A stretch of 64,000 bases of DNA, taken from contig NZ_JAFCME010000024.1 of the NCBI RefSeq assembly GCF_018130065.1, positions 1-64,000 of the forward strand. The letters run 5' to 3'. This document shows positions 1-7,737 of the stretch, piece after piece. The translations under genes were made by a program, and so were the position numbers. The notes under the pieces were generated by a model that ran no database searches, was not told the origin of the DNA, and worked only from the letters and a program-made list of their open reading frames with translations. The DNA comes from Bradyrhizobium sp. AUGA SZCCT0158. GTDB taxonomy: Bacteria > Pseudomonadota > Alphaproteobacteria > Rhizobiales > Xanthobacteraceae. Numbering within the stretch: position 1 is the stretch's first letter; every line of letters starts with the position of its first letter.

Positions 1-338
1 GACGTGAACAAGCGTCCACCGCATCCCGCCGCGCGTTCGTGACGTGCGCACGCCCCTCTTGTCGGGCGGGACGCGACGATTCAAACCGCTGATTTGCCCG
101 ACGAGGGAAGTGGAATTTTGCCCGTCGGGTTAATTTGTCGCAGTGCGATCACTTACCCTTCAGGGGAGGGTAAGAAAGAAGCTCATCCCTTCTGCAAGAT
201 CTCCGGGAACGGTGGTAAGACCTCGCAGTACAGATCGAACTTCCGACAACTTTGACCGCCATGACAGGATCGGTAGTTTACACGAAGCGTGCCCTCGCAG
301 GGCCGCAATCACTGATTTCAGACCGAGCGGTTTTCCGG
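1..338. other. Intergenic, no supported gene
   Basis: No convincing gene. The word TTTGCCCG occurs twice (about 93-100 and 117-124), the second time followed by TCGGG. A hairpin with perfect 8-bp arms (CTTACCCT and AGGGTAAG) lies at 152-174. Reading frames that cross this stretch have no family resemblance and no ribosome binding site. It is probably the repetitive leader of the exported protein that follows. Confidence 0.5.
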
Positions 339-1037
339 ATGCGAATGAAAAACGCTGCGCTGTTTGCCATCGGATTCTTGTCCATCAATCTTGGGCTGCC
401 TGACAGCGCGAGATGCCAAACTTCGCTTGCTCCTCCGCTTTCGCTGGCCCGGCCGGCACCATCGCCGGACGAGGCTGTGCCGCCGCCTCCAGCTGTCATC
501 CTGGCTTCGCCGCCAACAGCTACTGAGGAAGCGCCTCCACCAAGGGCAACCGCCAAGCGTGCGGCGCCGCCGGTCGCCAAGGACGCGTCACAGCCTGCGG
601 CAGCCGACGACACGCCTCCACCGAGGGCAACCGCCAAGCGCGCGGCGTCGCCGGTCGCCAGGGACGCGTCACCGCCAGCAGCAAGCGATGACGCTCCTCC
701 ACCGAGGGCGACCGCCAAGCGCGCGGCGCCGCCGGTCGCCAGGGACGCGTCACCGCCAGCAGCAAGCGATGACGCTCCTCCACCGAGGGCGACCGCCAAG
801 CGCGCGGCGCCGCCGGTCGCTAGGGAGACAGCGCCGCCGAAGCCGGCTGCTGACTACGACGGCTTCACCACCGATGCCCAGAACGAGCCCGTTGCAAAAT
901 TACCGGACCTGCCACGCACAGCTAAACGGTCGAAACCCATCAAAGAGCCCGATAGCACAGCCCAGGGACCGTGGGCGGATTCCCCGGAAGATGAGCCGCT
1001 CAGGCGCAAGCTGACGATCTGCCGCGACTGCAAGTAA
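339..1037 (+). CDS. Exported Pro/Ala-rich repeat protein, function unknown
   Basis: The product starts at ATG 339 or, equally well, ATG 345. Either gives a short Lys/Arg N-region, a hydrophobic core (AALFAIGFLSINLGL) and a cleavage-like region ending in SARCQ, so it is probably secreted. After a proline-rich stretch come four copies of a 27-residue unit built around PPPRATAKRAAPPVA, then a charged C-terminus ending in a CRDCK motif. The low-complexity, Lys/Arg-rich proline repeats suggest an extended periplasmic spacer or cell-wall-associated protein; no catalytic domain is visible. It is convergent with the glutathione transferase to the right. Longer in-frame starts upstream would bury the signal peptide and were rejected. 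I do not recognise the family. Confidence 0.6.
   Translation: MRMKNAALFAIGFLSINLGLPDSARCQTSLAPPLSLARPAPSPDEAVPPPPAVILASPPTATEEAPPPRATAKRAAPPVAKDASQPAAADDTPPPRATAKRAASPVARDASPPAASDDAPPPRATAKRAAPPVARDASPPAASDDAPPPRATAKRAAPPVARETAPPKPAADYDGFTTDAQNEPVAKLPDLPRTAKRSKPIKEPDSTAQGPWADSPEDEPLRRKLTICRDCK
532..828 (+). repeat. Four-copy 81-bp in-frame tandem repeat
   Basis: The word CGAGGGC(A/G)ACCGCCAAGCG recurs with exact 81-bp spacing (541, 622, 703 and 784, the first with CAAGGG). The unit is 27 codons, so copy-number change keeps frame. Copies two to four are nearly identical, while the first is more diverged. Confidence 0.9.
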
Positions 1038-1061
1038 TAGCGCCCGGAATGATGGGGAGAT

Positions 1062-1688
1062 TCACCCCTTCGGCGGATCGAGCCGCTGAAAAATTTCCTG
1101 GAACGGCGGCAGCGCCTCGCAGCGCGCGGCGTGGGCCTGCAGCGCCGGATAGCGCGCGTCGAACAGATGAGGATGCGCCTCACTGATGAAACGCAGTGCA
1201 CAGGCGATCATGATATCAGCGTGGCCGATGCGATCGCCGAACCAGTATGGCGTAGGGATCGTCTCGCGCTCCTTTTCCAGCATCTCGAGCACGCCGCCGA
1301 TTTGCGTCTGGCAGCGCTCGACCCAGAGCTGCAGCTGCTCCTTGCGCAGCACCCGCTCATAGATCAGGCTGACCGCCTTGTCGGCGAGACCACTGCCCAG
1401 CGAGCAGATCCGCAATTGCCGCCGGCGCAAATCGCCGCGCTCGGCCATCATCGCCGCTTCCGGGCCGACCAGTTCGTCCAGCGCATCCAGGATGGCGGTG
1501 CTCTCGATCAGCGCCTCGCCGCTGTCAAGCACCAAAGTCGGCACCCGGCGCAGCGGATTATACGGCGCGATCTTGTCCGCATCGCCGAAGGTCGACCACG
1601 GCCGGTGCTCGAACGGCAAGTCATACAGCCGCAGGGCAATCGCGACGCGGCGGACGAAGGGGGAGTCGTATTGGCCGATCAGGAACAT
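1062..1688 (-). CDS. Glutathione S-transferase family protein
   Basis: A cytosolic GST of about 208 residues. The N-terminal thioredoxin-like domain (about 1-78) opens with MFLIGQYDSPFVRRVAIAL, where the DSPF serine is the usual thiol-activating residue. It continues to the cis-proline segment RVPTLVLD and the glutathione gamma-glutamyl contact motif ALIESTAIL. An all-helical C-terminal domain follows. The start at 1688 is preferred because it begins directly at the first beta strand. An ATG at 1712 would add eight residues and lies next to an intergenic repeat word. The gene stands alone and converges on the exported repeat protein. Substrate unknown. Confidence 0.85.
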   Translation of the reverse strand: MFLIGQYDSPFVRRVAIALRLYDLPFEHRPWSTFGDADKIAPYNPLRRVPTLVLDSGEALIESTAILDALDELVGPEAAMMAERGDLRRRQLRICSLGSGLADKAVSLIYERVLRKEQLQLWVERCQTQIGGVLEMLEKERETIPTPYWFGDRIGHADIMIACALRFISEAHPHLFDARYPALQAHAARCEALPPFQEIFQRLDPPKG

Positions 1689-1795
1689 GGGTGACTGTGT
1701 CCTACTTGTCATGGCCGGGGCGTCAGCGCGAAGCGCGTCTTTGTGCTAGCTACCCGGCCATCCATCTGCTTTGAAGGTGTCATCATGAAGGGTGA

Positions 1796-1823
1796 TGGAT
1801 GCCCGGATCAAGTCCGGGCATGA
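1796..1823. repeat. Short intergenic palindrome, CCCGG..CCGGG type
   Basis: The inverted repeat ATGCCCGGA / TCCGGGCAT precedes the DUF6636-like gene. The same CCCGGxxTTGAxCCGGGCAT word recurs near 6340 and 6390 and, in variant form, near 2960, so this is one member of a dispersed family. Confidence 0.7.
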
Positions 1824-1845
1824 CATTCGAGACCGAAGGAACGAC

Positions 1846-2259
1846 ATGCGCCTATCCCTCGCCGTCCTCACACTGTCAGTATTATTCACAGGCGCAGCCA
1901 ATGCCCAGAGCGGCCCCATCGGCTTCCAGTCGCCTTCGAAAAACATCGCCTGCGCCTATTTCGACTACGACAAGCAGAACACGCTCCGATGCGACATCAT
2001 GGAAGCCACCGTGACCGCGCGCCGGCCGGCCGACTGTGATCTTGAATGGGGCAAGGCGTTCGAGATGCGATCCAGGGGCAGCGCCGTGCGCCTGTGCTAC
2101 GGCGACACGGTCATGGATCCCAAAATGCCGATGCTGGCCTATGGCGAAGTCTGGCAGCGCGGCGGCTTTACCTGCACGTCGGAGCAATCAGGCGTGACGT
2201 GCTTCAATGCGGACAGGCGCGGGTTTTCGCTGTCGCGGGCGAAGCAGGACTTGTTTTGA
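1846..2259 (+). CDS. Exported DUF6636-like protein
   Basis: A 137-residue protein with a clear signal peptide (MRLSLAVLTLSVLFTGAANAQ), so probably periplasmic. The mature part begins GPIGFQSPSKNIACAYF and has paired cysteines (NIACAYF, LRCDIM, ADCDLEW, RLCYGD, FTCTSE, VTCFNA), probably three disulfides. It ends with the RRGFSLSRA signature typical of DUF6636. The start at 1846 is chosen because it begins the signal peptide; an in-frame upstream start runs through an intergenic palindrome. It is followed after 9 bases by another exported protein on the same strand, so the two may be co-transcribed. Function unknown. Confidence 0.8.
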   Translation: MRLSLAVLTLSVLFTGAANAQSGPIGFQSPSKNIACAYFDYDKQNTLRCDIMEATVTARRPADCDLEWGKAFEMRSRGSAVRLCYGDTVMDPKMPMLAYGEVWQRGGFTCTSEQSGVTCFNADRRGFSLSRAKQDLF

Positions 2260-2268
2260 GGGAAGACG

Positions 2269-2901
2269 ATGAGCGTCCGGCGCCTACTCACACTTTTGAT
2301 GCTGTTCTTTCTGACATTCAGCCTTGCACAAGCGCAAACCGCGATGAACGAACTCATATCCCCCTCCATCAAGGTTCTTGGCTTTTACTCGCCGAGCGCC
2401 GCATCCGATCGGTACTCGCGATTCATCCAGCAAGAGATCGCCTCCCACGACCCGGCAAATTTCCCAGAAGATCAGAAGATCTTGCTTCGCAAGCTAGGGC
2501 GAGGAGATGCGTTGCAGCCATTCACCGAAGATGATCGAAGAGAGTGGGAAAAGCACCTGCGCCGGCACATGGATGATGCGACAGTAATCGAGGTGCTGAT
2601 CAGCAACCCCAGTGCGACATTCGATATCGGCGGATTCGTCCAACCCGATCCCTCTCAACCCGAAAGCACCTGGCAAGTCGCGTGGAATGAGAAATTCCTC
2701 ACTGCCGATGGAGAACATTTGCTTGAGGTCAGGCGTGGCAAGAAGTTGCCCGACGTGCCGCAGTTCCGCGTCGTTTTCGTCATCCATTCTTGGAAGCAAA
2801 ATCTTCCGTTGCGGTCCAGCGATGGGGAACTTTCGCTGCCCCCAATCCAACCCCTGCCCGAGCGCCTTTGGCGGCTGGCGCCGTATCAGATGCCAGGCTG
2901 A
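2269..2901 (+). CDS. Exported hypothetical protein, 210 aa
   Basis: The product starts with a signal peptide (MSVRRLLTLLMLFFLTFSLAQAQ), so it is probably periplasmic. The remaining 185 residues are mixed and polar, with no cysteine clusters, transmembrane helices or recognisable motifs. GAGGGAAG precedes the ATG by a few bases, and the gene starts 9 bases after the DUF6636-like gene. It is followed by an intergenic palindromic repeat. I do not recognise the family; the signal peptide and good GC-biased codon use support a real gene. Confidence 0.7.
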   Translation: MSVRRLLTLLMLFFLTFSLAQAQTAMNELISPSIKVLGFYSPSAASDRYSRFIQQEIASHDPANFPEDQKILLRKLGRGDALQPFTEDDRREWEKHLRRHMDDATVIEVLISNPSATFDIGGFVQPDPSQPESTWQVAWNEKFLTADGEHLLEVRRGKKLPDVPQFRVVFVIHSWKQNLPLRSSDGELSLPPIQPLPERLWRLAPYQMPG

Positions 2902-2953
2902 GACGTTTTAGGATAGTGAGGTCACCTCGGTGATCGGAACGTTCTCTAGTGCT

Positions 2954-3049
2954 ACCCGTCATGGCCGGGCTTGACCCGGCCATCCACGTCTTTGATTCCC
3001 TAGCAAGAAAGCAAGACGTGGATCACCGGGACAAGCCCGGTGATGACGG
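2954..3049. repeat. Intergenic inverted-repeat pair
   Basis: Two hairpins face each other: a GGCCGGG-TTGA-CCCGGCC element near 2962-2984 and a CACCGGG-CAAG-CCCGGTG element near 3025-3045. ACGTC.TTTG and CAAGACGT lie between them. This is the typical two-stem arrangement of short mobile palindromes in these genomes. It separates the exported-protein genes from the convergent GNAT gene and may also act as a terminator. Confidence 0.75.
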
Positions 3050-3069
3050 TTGCGAGAGCGTTCGTCCCA

Positions 3070-3663
3070 TCACTCAATCACCGGCACGTGACTCGCCGCG
3101 TCACGCGGCGCCGTTCCATCAATCCGCGGATCGTTCTCGATCTCGATTTGCCGCCGGAAGGCGCGAAAGCCCGAGCGCTGATAGAACGCCACCGCGCCGG
3201 GATGATCGTGGGTGCAGGTGTGCAGCCAGAGCCGCGCGATCGGACGCGACCATGAAAGCTCCAGCGCGCGATTCATGAGCCAGCGGCCGGCGCCGCTGCC
3301 GAACAGTTTTGTGGTGACGCCGAAGAAAGTGATTTCGCACTGGCCGGCCTCGCGGAAATCCAGCTCCAGCAAACCCTCGTCGCGCCCCTCATGCTCCAGC
3401 GCATAGACTTCCACCAGCGGCGAATGAATGATCGCCGCGAGTTTGGCGTCCCCCATCCGCGCCCGCGAAATCCATAGCCATTCCTCGCCGACACGGCGGA
3501 ACAGCTTGCGATACCAGTCGAGCGCGGGCGTCTCGACCCGGCGCAGCGTCCAAGCGCCCGCAGGGTCGGACGGAATCGCCGGAAGTTCGGTCATCTCCAG
3601 ATGCGTGACGACGGTGGCGATCTTGCCGGCGGGGACGTCGTGCGTGCCGTCGGGGAGGATCAT
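3070..3663 (-). CDS. GNAT-family N-acetyltransferase
   Basis: A 197-residue acetyl-CoA-dependent transferase. The acetyl-CoA pyrophosphate loop is seen as KLFGSGAGRWLMNRAL (about residues 117-132). It is followed by the strand RLWLHTCTHDHPGAVAFYQRSGFRAF, which matches the GNAT motif B with its conserved Tyr and Gly-Phe. It lies 6 bases after glpK on the same strand, and GGGGGAG next to the glpK stop codon serves as its ribosome binding site, so the two genes are probably one transcript. The acceptor substrate cannot be read from the sequence. Confidence 0.85.
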   Translation of the reverse strand: MILPDGTHDVPAGKIATVVTHLEMTELPAIPSDPAGAWTLRRVETPALDWYRKLFRRVGEEWLWISRARMGDAKLAAIIHSPLVEVYALEHEGRDEGLLELDFREAGQCEITFFGVTTKLFGSGAGRWLMNRALELSWSRPIARLWLHTCTHDHPGAVAFYQRSGFRAFRRQIEIENDPRIDGTAPRDAASHVPVIE

Positions 3664-3669
3664 TCGACG

Positions 3670-5169
3670 TTACTCCCCCTCGTCACTCGCCAGCAGCCCC
3701 TTCACCGCCCTCGCCCATCCCGCCAGCTTTCGCTCGCGTGTCGCCGCACTCATCGCCGGCTTGAAGCGATGTTCCAGCCGCCAGTTGTCGGCGAATTTTG
3801 CCGGCTCCGGATAGACGCCCGCCTGCAGCCCGGCGAGGTAGGCGGCGCCGAGCGCGGTGGTTTCCTGGATCATCGGGCGATCGACCGGCGCGTCTAGGAG
3901 ATCTGCGAGGCGCTGCATGGTCCAGTCGGAGGCGGTCATGCCGCCGTCGACGCGGAGCACGTTGGCGGCTTTTTCGCCCGGCCAGTCGACGCGCATCGCC
4001 TCGCGCAGATCGTAGGTCTGGTAGCAGACGCTTTCCAGCGCAGCGTGCGCGAGTTCGGCGGGGCCGGTGTTGCGGGTGAGGCCGAATAGCGCGCCGCGGA
4101 CGCGCGGATTCCAGTAGGGCGCGCCTAAGCCGACGAAGGCCGGCACCAGGTAGACGCTCTGCATGGAGTCGGATTTGTCGGCGAGCGGGCCGGTCTCCGA
4201 CGCCTGCTTGATGATGCCGAGGCCGTCGCGCAGCCATTGCACCGCGCTTCCGGCGACGAAGATCGAGCCTTCGAGCGCGTAGGTGCGCTTGCCGTTCAAT
4301 TGATAGGCGATTGTGGTGAGCAGCTTGTTCTTCGAGGCCACCGGCGTGGCGCCGGTGTTGAGCAGGGCAAAGCAGCCGGTGCCGTAGGTCGATTTGATCA
4401 TGCCGGGCGTGAAGCAGGCCTGGCCGATGGTGGCAGCCTGCTGGTCGCCGGCGATGCCTGATATCGGGATCACGCCACCGAACAGGCCTGGCTCGCTCTC
4501 GCCGAATCTGGCGGAAGAATCCTTCACCTCAGGCAGCATCGAGCGCGGCACGCGCAGCAGTTTTAGCAGGTCGTCGTCCCATTCGCCGGTGTGGATGTTG
4601 AACAGCAGCGTGCGCGAGGCGTTGGTGGCGTCTGACGCGTGCACCTTGCCGCCTGACAGACGCCACAGCAAATAGCAATCGACGGTGCCGAACATCAGTT
4701 CGCCGCGCGCCGCGCGCTCGCGCGCGCCGGGCACGTGGTCGAGGATCCAGGCGACTTTGGTGCCCGAGAAATAGGGATCGATGATCAGGCCTGTTTTGGC
4801 CGAGATCGCCGGCTCATGGCCTTCGGCCTTCAGCTTGGCACAGATGTCGGCGGTGCGGCGGTCCTGCCAGACGATGGCGCGGTGTACGGCCTGGCCGGTG
4901 GCGCGGTCCCACACGACAGTGGTTTCGCGCTGGTTGGTGATCCCGATCGCGGCGATGTCTTTGGCCTTCAGCCCGGCTTTTTCCAGCGCTTCGCGGCAGA
5001 CCATCACCGTCGAGGTCCAGATATCCTCCGGCTCGTGCTCGACCCAGCCCGAGGCCGGGAAATGCTGCGGGAATTCCTGCTGCGCCGTGGCGGCGATCGA
5101 AATGTCCGATCGAAACACGATGGCGCGCGAGGATGTGGTGCCCTGATCGATGGCCAGCACAAAGGACAT
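3670..5169 (-). CDS. glpK: Glycerol kinase
   Basis: A 499-residue FGGY-family kinase that phosphorylates glycerol to sn-glycerol 3-phosphate with ATP. The N-terminus has the phosphate-binding DQGTTSSRAIVF. The middle has TNQRETTVVWD, AIVWQDRRT and YFSGTKVAWIL, and the C-terminal half has the second FGGY region DGGMTASDWTMQRLADLL. The length is the normal glycerol kinase length. GGGAAG lies 9 bases before the ATG. No glpD, glpF or glpR is next to it, which is unusual for an isolated copy. It is co-oriented with a GNAT gene downstream and faces an intergenic repeat upstream. Confidence 0.95.
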   Translation of the reverse strand: MSFVLAIDQGTTSSRAIVFRSDISIAATAQQEFPQHFPASGWVEHEPEDIWTSTVMVCREALEKAGLKAKDIAAIGITNQRETTVVWDRATGQAVHRAIVWQDRRTADICAKLKAEGHEPAISAKTGLIIDPYFSGTKVAWILDHVPGARERAARGELMFGTVDCYLLWRLSGGKVHASDATNASRTLLFNIHTGEWDDDLLKLLRVPRSMLPEVKDSSARFGESEPGLFGGVIPISGIAGDQQAATIGQACFTPGMIKSTYGTGCFALLNTGATPVASKNKLLTTIAYQLNGKRTYALEGSIFVAGSAVQWLRDGLGIIKQASETGPLADKSDSMQSVYLVPAFVGLGAPYWNPRVRGALFGLTRNTGPAELAHAALESVCYQTYDLREAMRVDWPGEKAANVLRVDGGMTASDWTMQRLADLLDAPVDRPMIQETTALGAAYLAGLQAGVYPEPAKFADNWRLEHRFKPAMSAATRERKLAGWARAVKGLLASDEGE

Positions 5170-5256
5170 GATGGTGCTTCCCGGAAAGGTTGGTGGTGGC
5201 CGAGAGGCAATCCGATTGAGAGGCGAAGGTCAATATCTCACCGTCGTCCCGGCGAA

Positions 5257-5411
5257 CGCCGCTCTTCCTTCTCCCCTTGTGGGAGAAGGTGGCGCGAAGC
5301 GCCGGATGAGGGGTCTGTATCCTCAAACTCGAATCTTGCGTGAGGAGAGAACCCCTCACCCGTCGCCTCACTTCGTGAGGCGCCACCCTCTCCCACAAGG
5401 GGAGAGGGAAG
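5257..5411. repeat. CTTCTCCCC..GGGGAGAGG intergenic inverted repeat
   Basis: Outer arms TTCTCCCCTTGTGGGAGAA and CTCTCCCACAAGGGGAGAG face each other. Inside them are GCGCCGGATGAGGGGT and AACCCCTCACCCG. The same architecture recurs at about 10.7, 38.6, 49.6, 52.6 and 60.7 kb in this window. Confidence 0.8.
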
Positions 5412-5415
5412 AGCG

Positions 5416-6189
5416 CTACGTCGCCGCCGTCGTCACGCCGCCATCCACCACAATCGTCTGCCCGGTCATGAACGTCGAGGCATCCGACGCCAGATACGCC
5501 ACGGCACCTGCGATTTCGTCGGGTTCGCCGATGCGGCGCAGCGGCGTCGAGGCGGTGCGACGCTTCAGATTGTCCGGGTCTTCCCACAACGCCTTGGCGA
5601 AATCGGTTTTCACGAGGCCCGGCGCCACGCAATTGACGCGGACGCCCTTCGGGCCCCATTCGCCGGCGAGGCTGCGGCACAGCGAGAAATCCGCGGCCTT
5701 CGAGATACCGTAGGCGCCGATCACGGTCGAGCCGCGAAACCCGCCGATCGAAGAGATGATGACGACCGAGCCGTTGCCGCGTTCGGCCATCTGCGGGATT
5801 GCCTGCGCGCAGAGCCAGATGTTGCTCTTGACGTTGGAGCCCATGATCTTGTCGAAGGCCTCGTCCTTGATGTCGAGCAGCGGGCCGTAATACGGATTGA
5901 CCGCGGCGTTGCAGACCAGGATGTCGACCTTGCCGTAATGCTTTGTGGTGCCCGAGATCAACGCGTCGACTTCCTCGCGGCGCGAGATGTTGCAGGGAAT
6001 GACATGGGCATCGCCGCCTGATTTCTTGATGCCTTCGGCGACCTCCACGCAGGCATCCGCCTTGCGGCTGGAAATCACGACCTTGGCGCCGAGCTTTGCC
6101 AGCAATTCCGCCGAGGAGCGACCGATGCCGCGGCTCGAGCCGGTGATGACGGCTACTTTGCCGGTGAGATCGAACGGGGTGTTTTTCAT
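5416..6189 (-). CDS. SDR-family NAD(P) oxidoreductase
   Basis: A 257-residue classical short-chain dehydrogenase. The Rossmann nucleotide loop TGSSRGIG is at 16-23, NAAV marks the core, the catalytic serine is in VIISSIGGF, and the Tyr-Lys pair is in YGISKAA. The C-terminus has the usual MTGQTIVVDGG. SSRK after the second strand suggests preference for NADP, as in DHRS4-like reductases. It lies downstream of the pim-like genes on the same strand but is separated from them by about 230 bases of palindromic repeats, so operon membership is uncertain. It could act on a 3-hydroxyacyl-CoA or be an unrelated carbonyl reductase. Confidence 0.85.
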   Translation of the reverse strand: MKNTPFDLTGKVAVITGSSRGIGRSSAELLAKLGAKVVISSRKADACVEVAEGIKKSGGDAHVIPCNISRREEVDALISGTTKHYGKVDILVCNAAVNPYYGPLLDIKDEAFDKIMGSNVKSNIWLCAQAIPQMAERGNGSVVIISSIGGFRGSTVIGAYGISKAADFSLCRSLAGEWGPKGVRVNCVAPGLVKTDFAKALWEDPDNLKRRTASTPLRRIGEPDEIAGAVAYLASDASTFMTGQTIVVDGGVTTAAT

Positions 6190-6220
6190 TGTTGTTTTCT
6201 CGCTGACTGTTTTTAGCCGT

Positions 6221-6414
6221 CATTGCCTGCGACAAACGCGAAGCGTTTGCGCTGGGAGCGTTTGCGACGAAGCACCCATACTTGCTTTGCCGCACGATGG
6301 ATTGCTTCGCTTCGCTCGCAATGACGACCTCATTTCGTCATGCCCGGGCTTGACCCGGGCATCCATCTTTTCGAAGAGCGATGGATTGCCGGGTCAAGCC
6401 CGGCAATGACAGTT
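6221..6414. repeat. Two adjacent intergenic palindromic repeats
   Basis: The first element (about 6221-6328) runs from CATTGCCTGCGACAAACGC to GATTGCTTCGCTTCGCTCG and recurs at about 41.16-41.27 kb. The second (about 6335-6413) has a CCCGGGCTTGACCCGGGCAT arm and a TTGCCGGGTCAAGCCCGGCA arm flanking GATGGAT words. They fill the gap between the SDR and the acyl-CoA dehydrogenase. Confidence 0.8.
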
Positions 6415-6416
6415 TG

Positions 6417-7559
6417 TCAGATCAACCCACCCGCATCCGTCACACGGCGCAAATGATAATCCGTGTCGCCAAAAGTGTTCTCGATCATGGTCAGGCGCTT
6501 GAAGTAGTGGCCGATCTTGGCTTCCTGGGTCATGCCGATGCCGCCATGGAGCTGGATCGACTGCTGGCCGACGAATTTCAGCGACTTGCCGATCTGCACT
6601 TTCGCGGCAGCCACAGCTGTCGCGCGCTCCTTGGCGTTGTCGAAATCGGCCGCCATGGTCGCGAACATCGACATGCTGCGGGCCTGTTCGACGGCGACGA
6701 ACATGTCGGCGGCGCGGTGCTGCAGGGTCTGGAAGGTGCCGATCGCGACGCCGAACTGTTTGCGGGTTTTCAGGTACTCGACCGTGGATTTCAGCGATTC
6801 ATCCATCGCGCCGACGGCTTCGGCGCACATCGCGGTGCGGGCGTCGTCGACCACGCGCTCGATCAGATCAAGCGCGTTCTCGGGATCGCCGATCGCAGCC
6901 TCGGCGCCAACCTCGACGCCGGTCAGCGTGATGTCGGCGGCATGCAGGCCGTCCTGGGTCGGATAGCCCTTGCGGCCGATGCCCTTGGCGTTGGCGGGCA
7001 CCAGGAACACGCCGATGCCGTTCCTGTCGCGCCGCTCGCCCTTGGTGCGCGCGGTCACGATGAGGGTGTCGGCGTTCTCGCCGTTGATCACGACGAATTT
7101 TTCGCCGTCGATCACCCAGCCGGCGCCCTTTTTCTTCGCGGTCGTGGCGACGTCGGAAAGATCGTAGCGCGAATTCTTCTCGAGCTGCGCAAACGCAAAC
7201 GTCTTGCTGCCGTCGATAATCCCGGGAATATGCGCGGCCTTCTGCTCGGCCGAGCCGCCATGGCGCAGGAAGCCGCCGGCGATGACGACGGTGGCGAGAT
7301 ATGGCTCCAGCACCAGCGCCTTGCCCATCGCCTCCATCACGATCGCGGTCTCGACCGCGCCGGCGCCGAAGCCGCCGTCTTCTTCCGAGAACGGCAGACC
7401 GAGCAACCCCTGTTCGGCAAGCTTGCCCCAGACGGTCTTGCTCCAGCCGCCCTTCTCGGTGCGGTATTTCTTGCGCGCCTCGAAGTCGTAGGAATCGTTG
7501 AGGAGACCGTCGACGCTTTCCTTGAGAAGCCGCTGCTCCTCGGACAAATCAAAATCCAT
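6417..7559 (-). CDS. pimD: Acyl-CoA dehydrogenase, PimD-like
   Basis: A 380-residue FAD-dependent acyl-CoA dehydrogenase. It has the N-terminal helical domain (MDFDLSEEQRLLKESVDGLL), the central beta domain (WVIDGEKFVVINGE) and a C-terminal helical domain with KSLKFVGQQSIQLHGGIGMTQEAKIGHYFKRL. Its position directly after a second, longer acyl-CoA dehydrogenase and a CoA ligase matches the pimC-pimD pair of the R. palustris dicarboxylate operon, described there as large and small pimeloyl-CoA dehydrogenase subunits. GGAGAG precedes the ATG. A palindromic repeat separates it from pimC, but all genes share a strand. Substrate assignment is by context, not by residues. Confidence 0.8.
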   Translation of the reverse strand: MDFDLSEEQRLLKESVDGLLNDSYDFEARKKYRTEKGGWSKTVWGKLAEQGLLGLPFSEEDGGFGAGAVETAIVMEAMGKALVLEPYLATVVIAGGFLRHGGSAEQKAAHIPGIIDGSKTFAFAQLEKNSRYDLSDVATTAKKKGAGWVIDGEKFVVINGENADTLIVTARTKGERRDRNGIGVFLVPANAKGIGRKGYPTQDGLHAADITLTGVEVGAEAAIGDPENALDLIERVVDDARTAMCAEAVGAMDESLKSTVEYLKTRKQFGVAIGTFQTLQHRAADMFVAVEQARSMSMFATMAADFDNAKERATAVAAAKVQIGKSLKFVGQQSIQLHGGIGMTQEAKIGHYFKRLTMIENTFGDTDYHLRRVTDAGGLI

Positions 7560-7616
7560 GTTCGTTACTCTCTCCGGCTATCGATGCGGAGCGACGCTGT
7601 CGCCCCATTTTCCCCT

Positions 7617-7721
7617 CGTCATCCCCGCGAAGGCGGGGATCCAGTAATCGCCGGTGGTGCGTAAGCCACGACCGCCGCGGCGTACTGGGTCCCCGCCTGC
7701 GCGGGGACGACAGTTGTTGTT
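7617..7721. repeat. CCCCGCGAAGGCGGGG-type intergenic inverted repeat
   Basis: Arms CCCCGCGAAGGCGGGGATCC and GGGTCCCCGCCTGCGCGGGG flank a GCCGGTGG/CGACCGCC centre. It lies between pimC and pimD on the transcribed strand, so it will fold in the mRNA and may set the relative amounts of the two subunits or stabilise the upstream part. Confidence 0.75.
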
Positions 7722-7737
7722 TGTCGCGCAGCTCGGC

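Noticed and set aside
143..403. Open frame over the first intergenic region
   Set aside because: No ribosome binding site and no family similarity. It overlaps a hairpin and the signal peptide of the real exported protein in another frame.
4814..6295. Long minus-strand frame across the glpK/SDR gap
   Set aside because: An Arg/His-rich out-of-frame reading of the SDR and glpK genes that also runs through the intergenic repeat.
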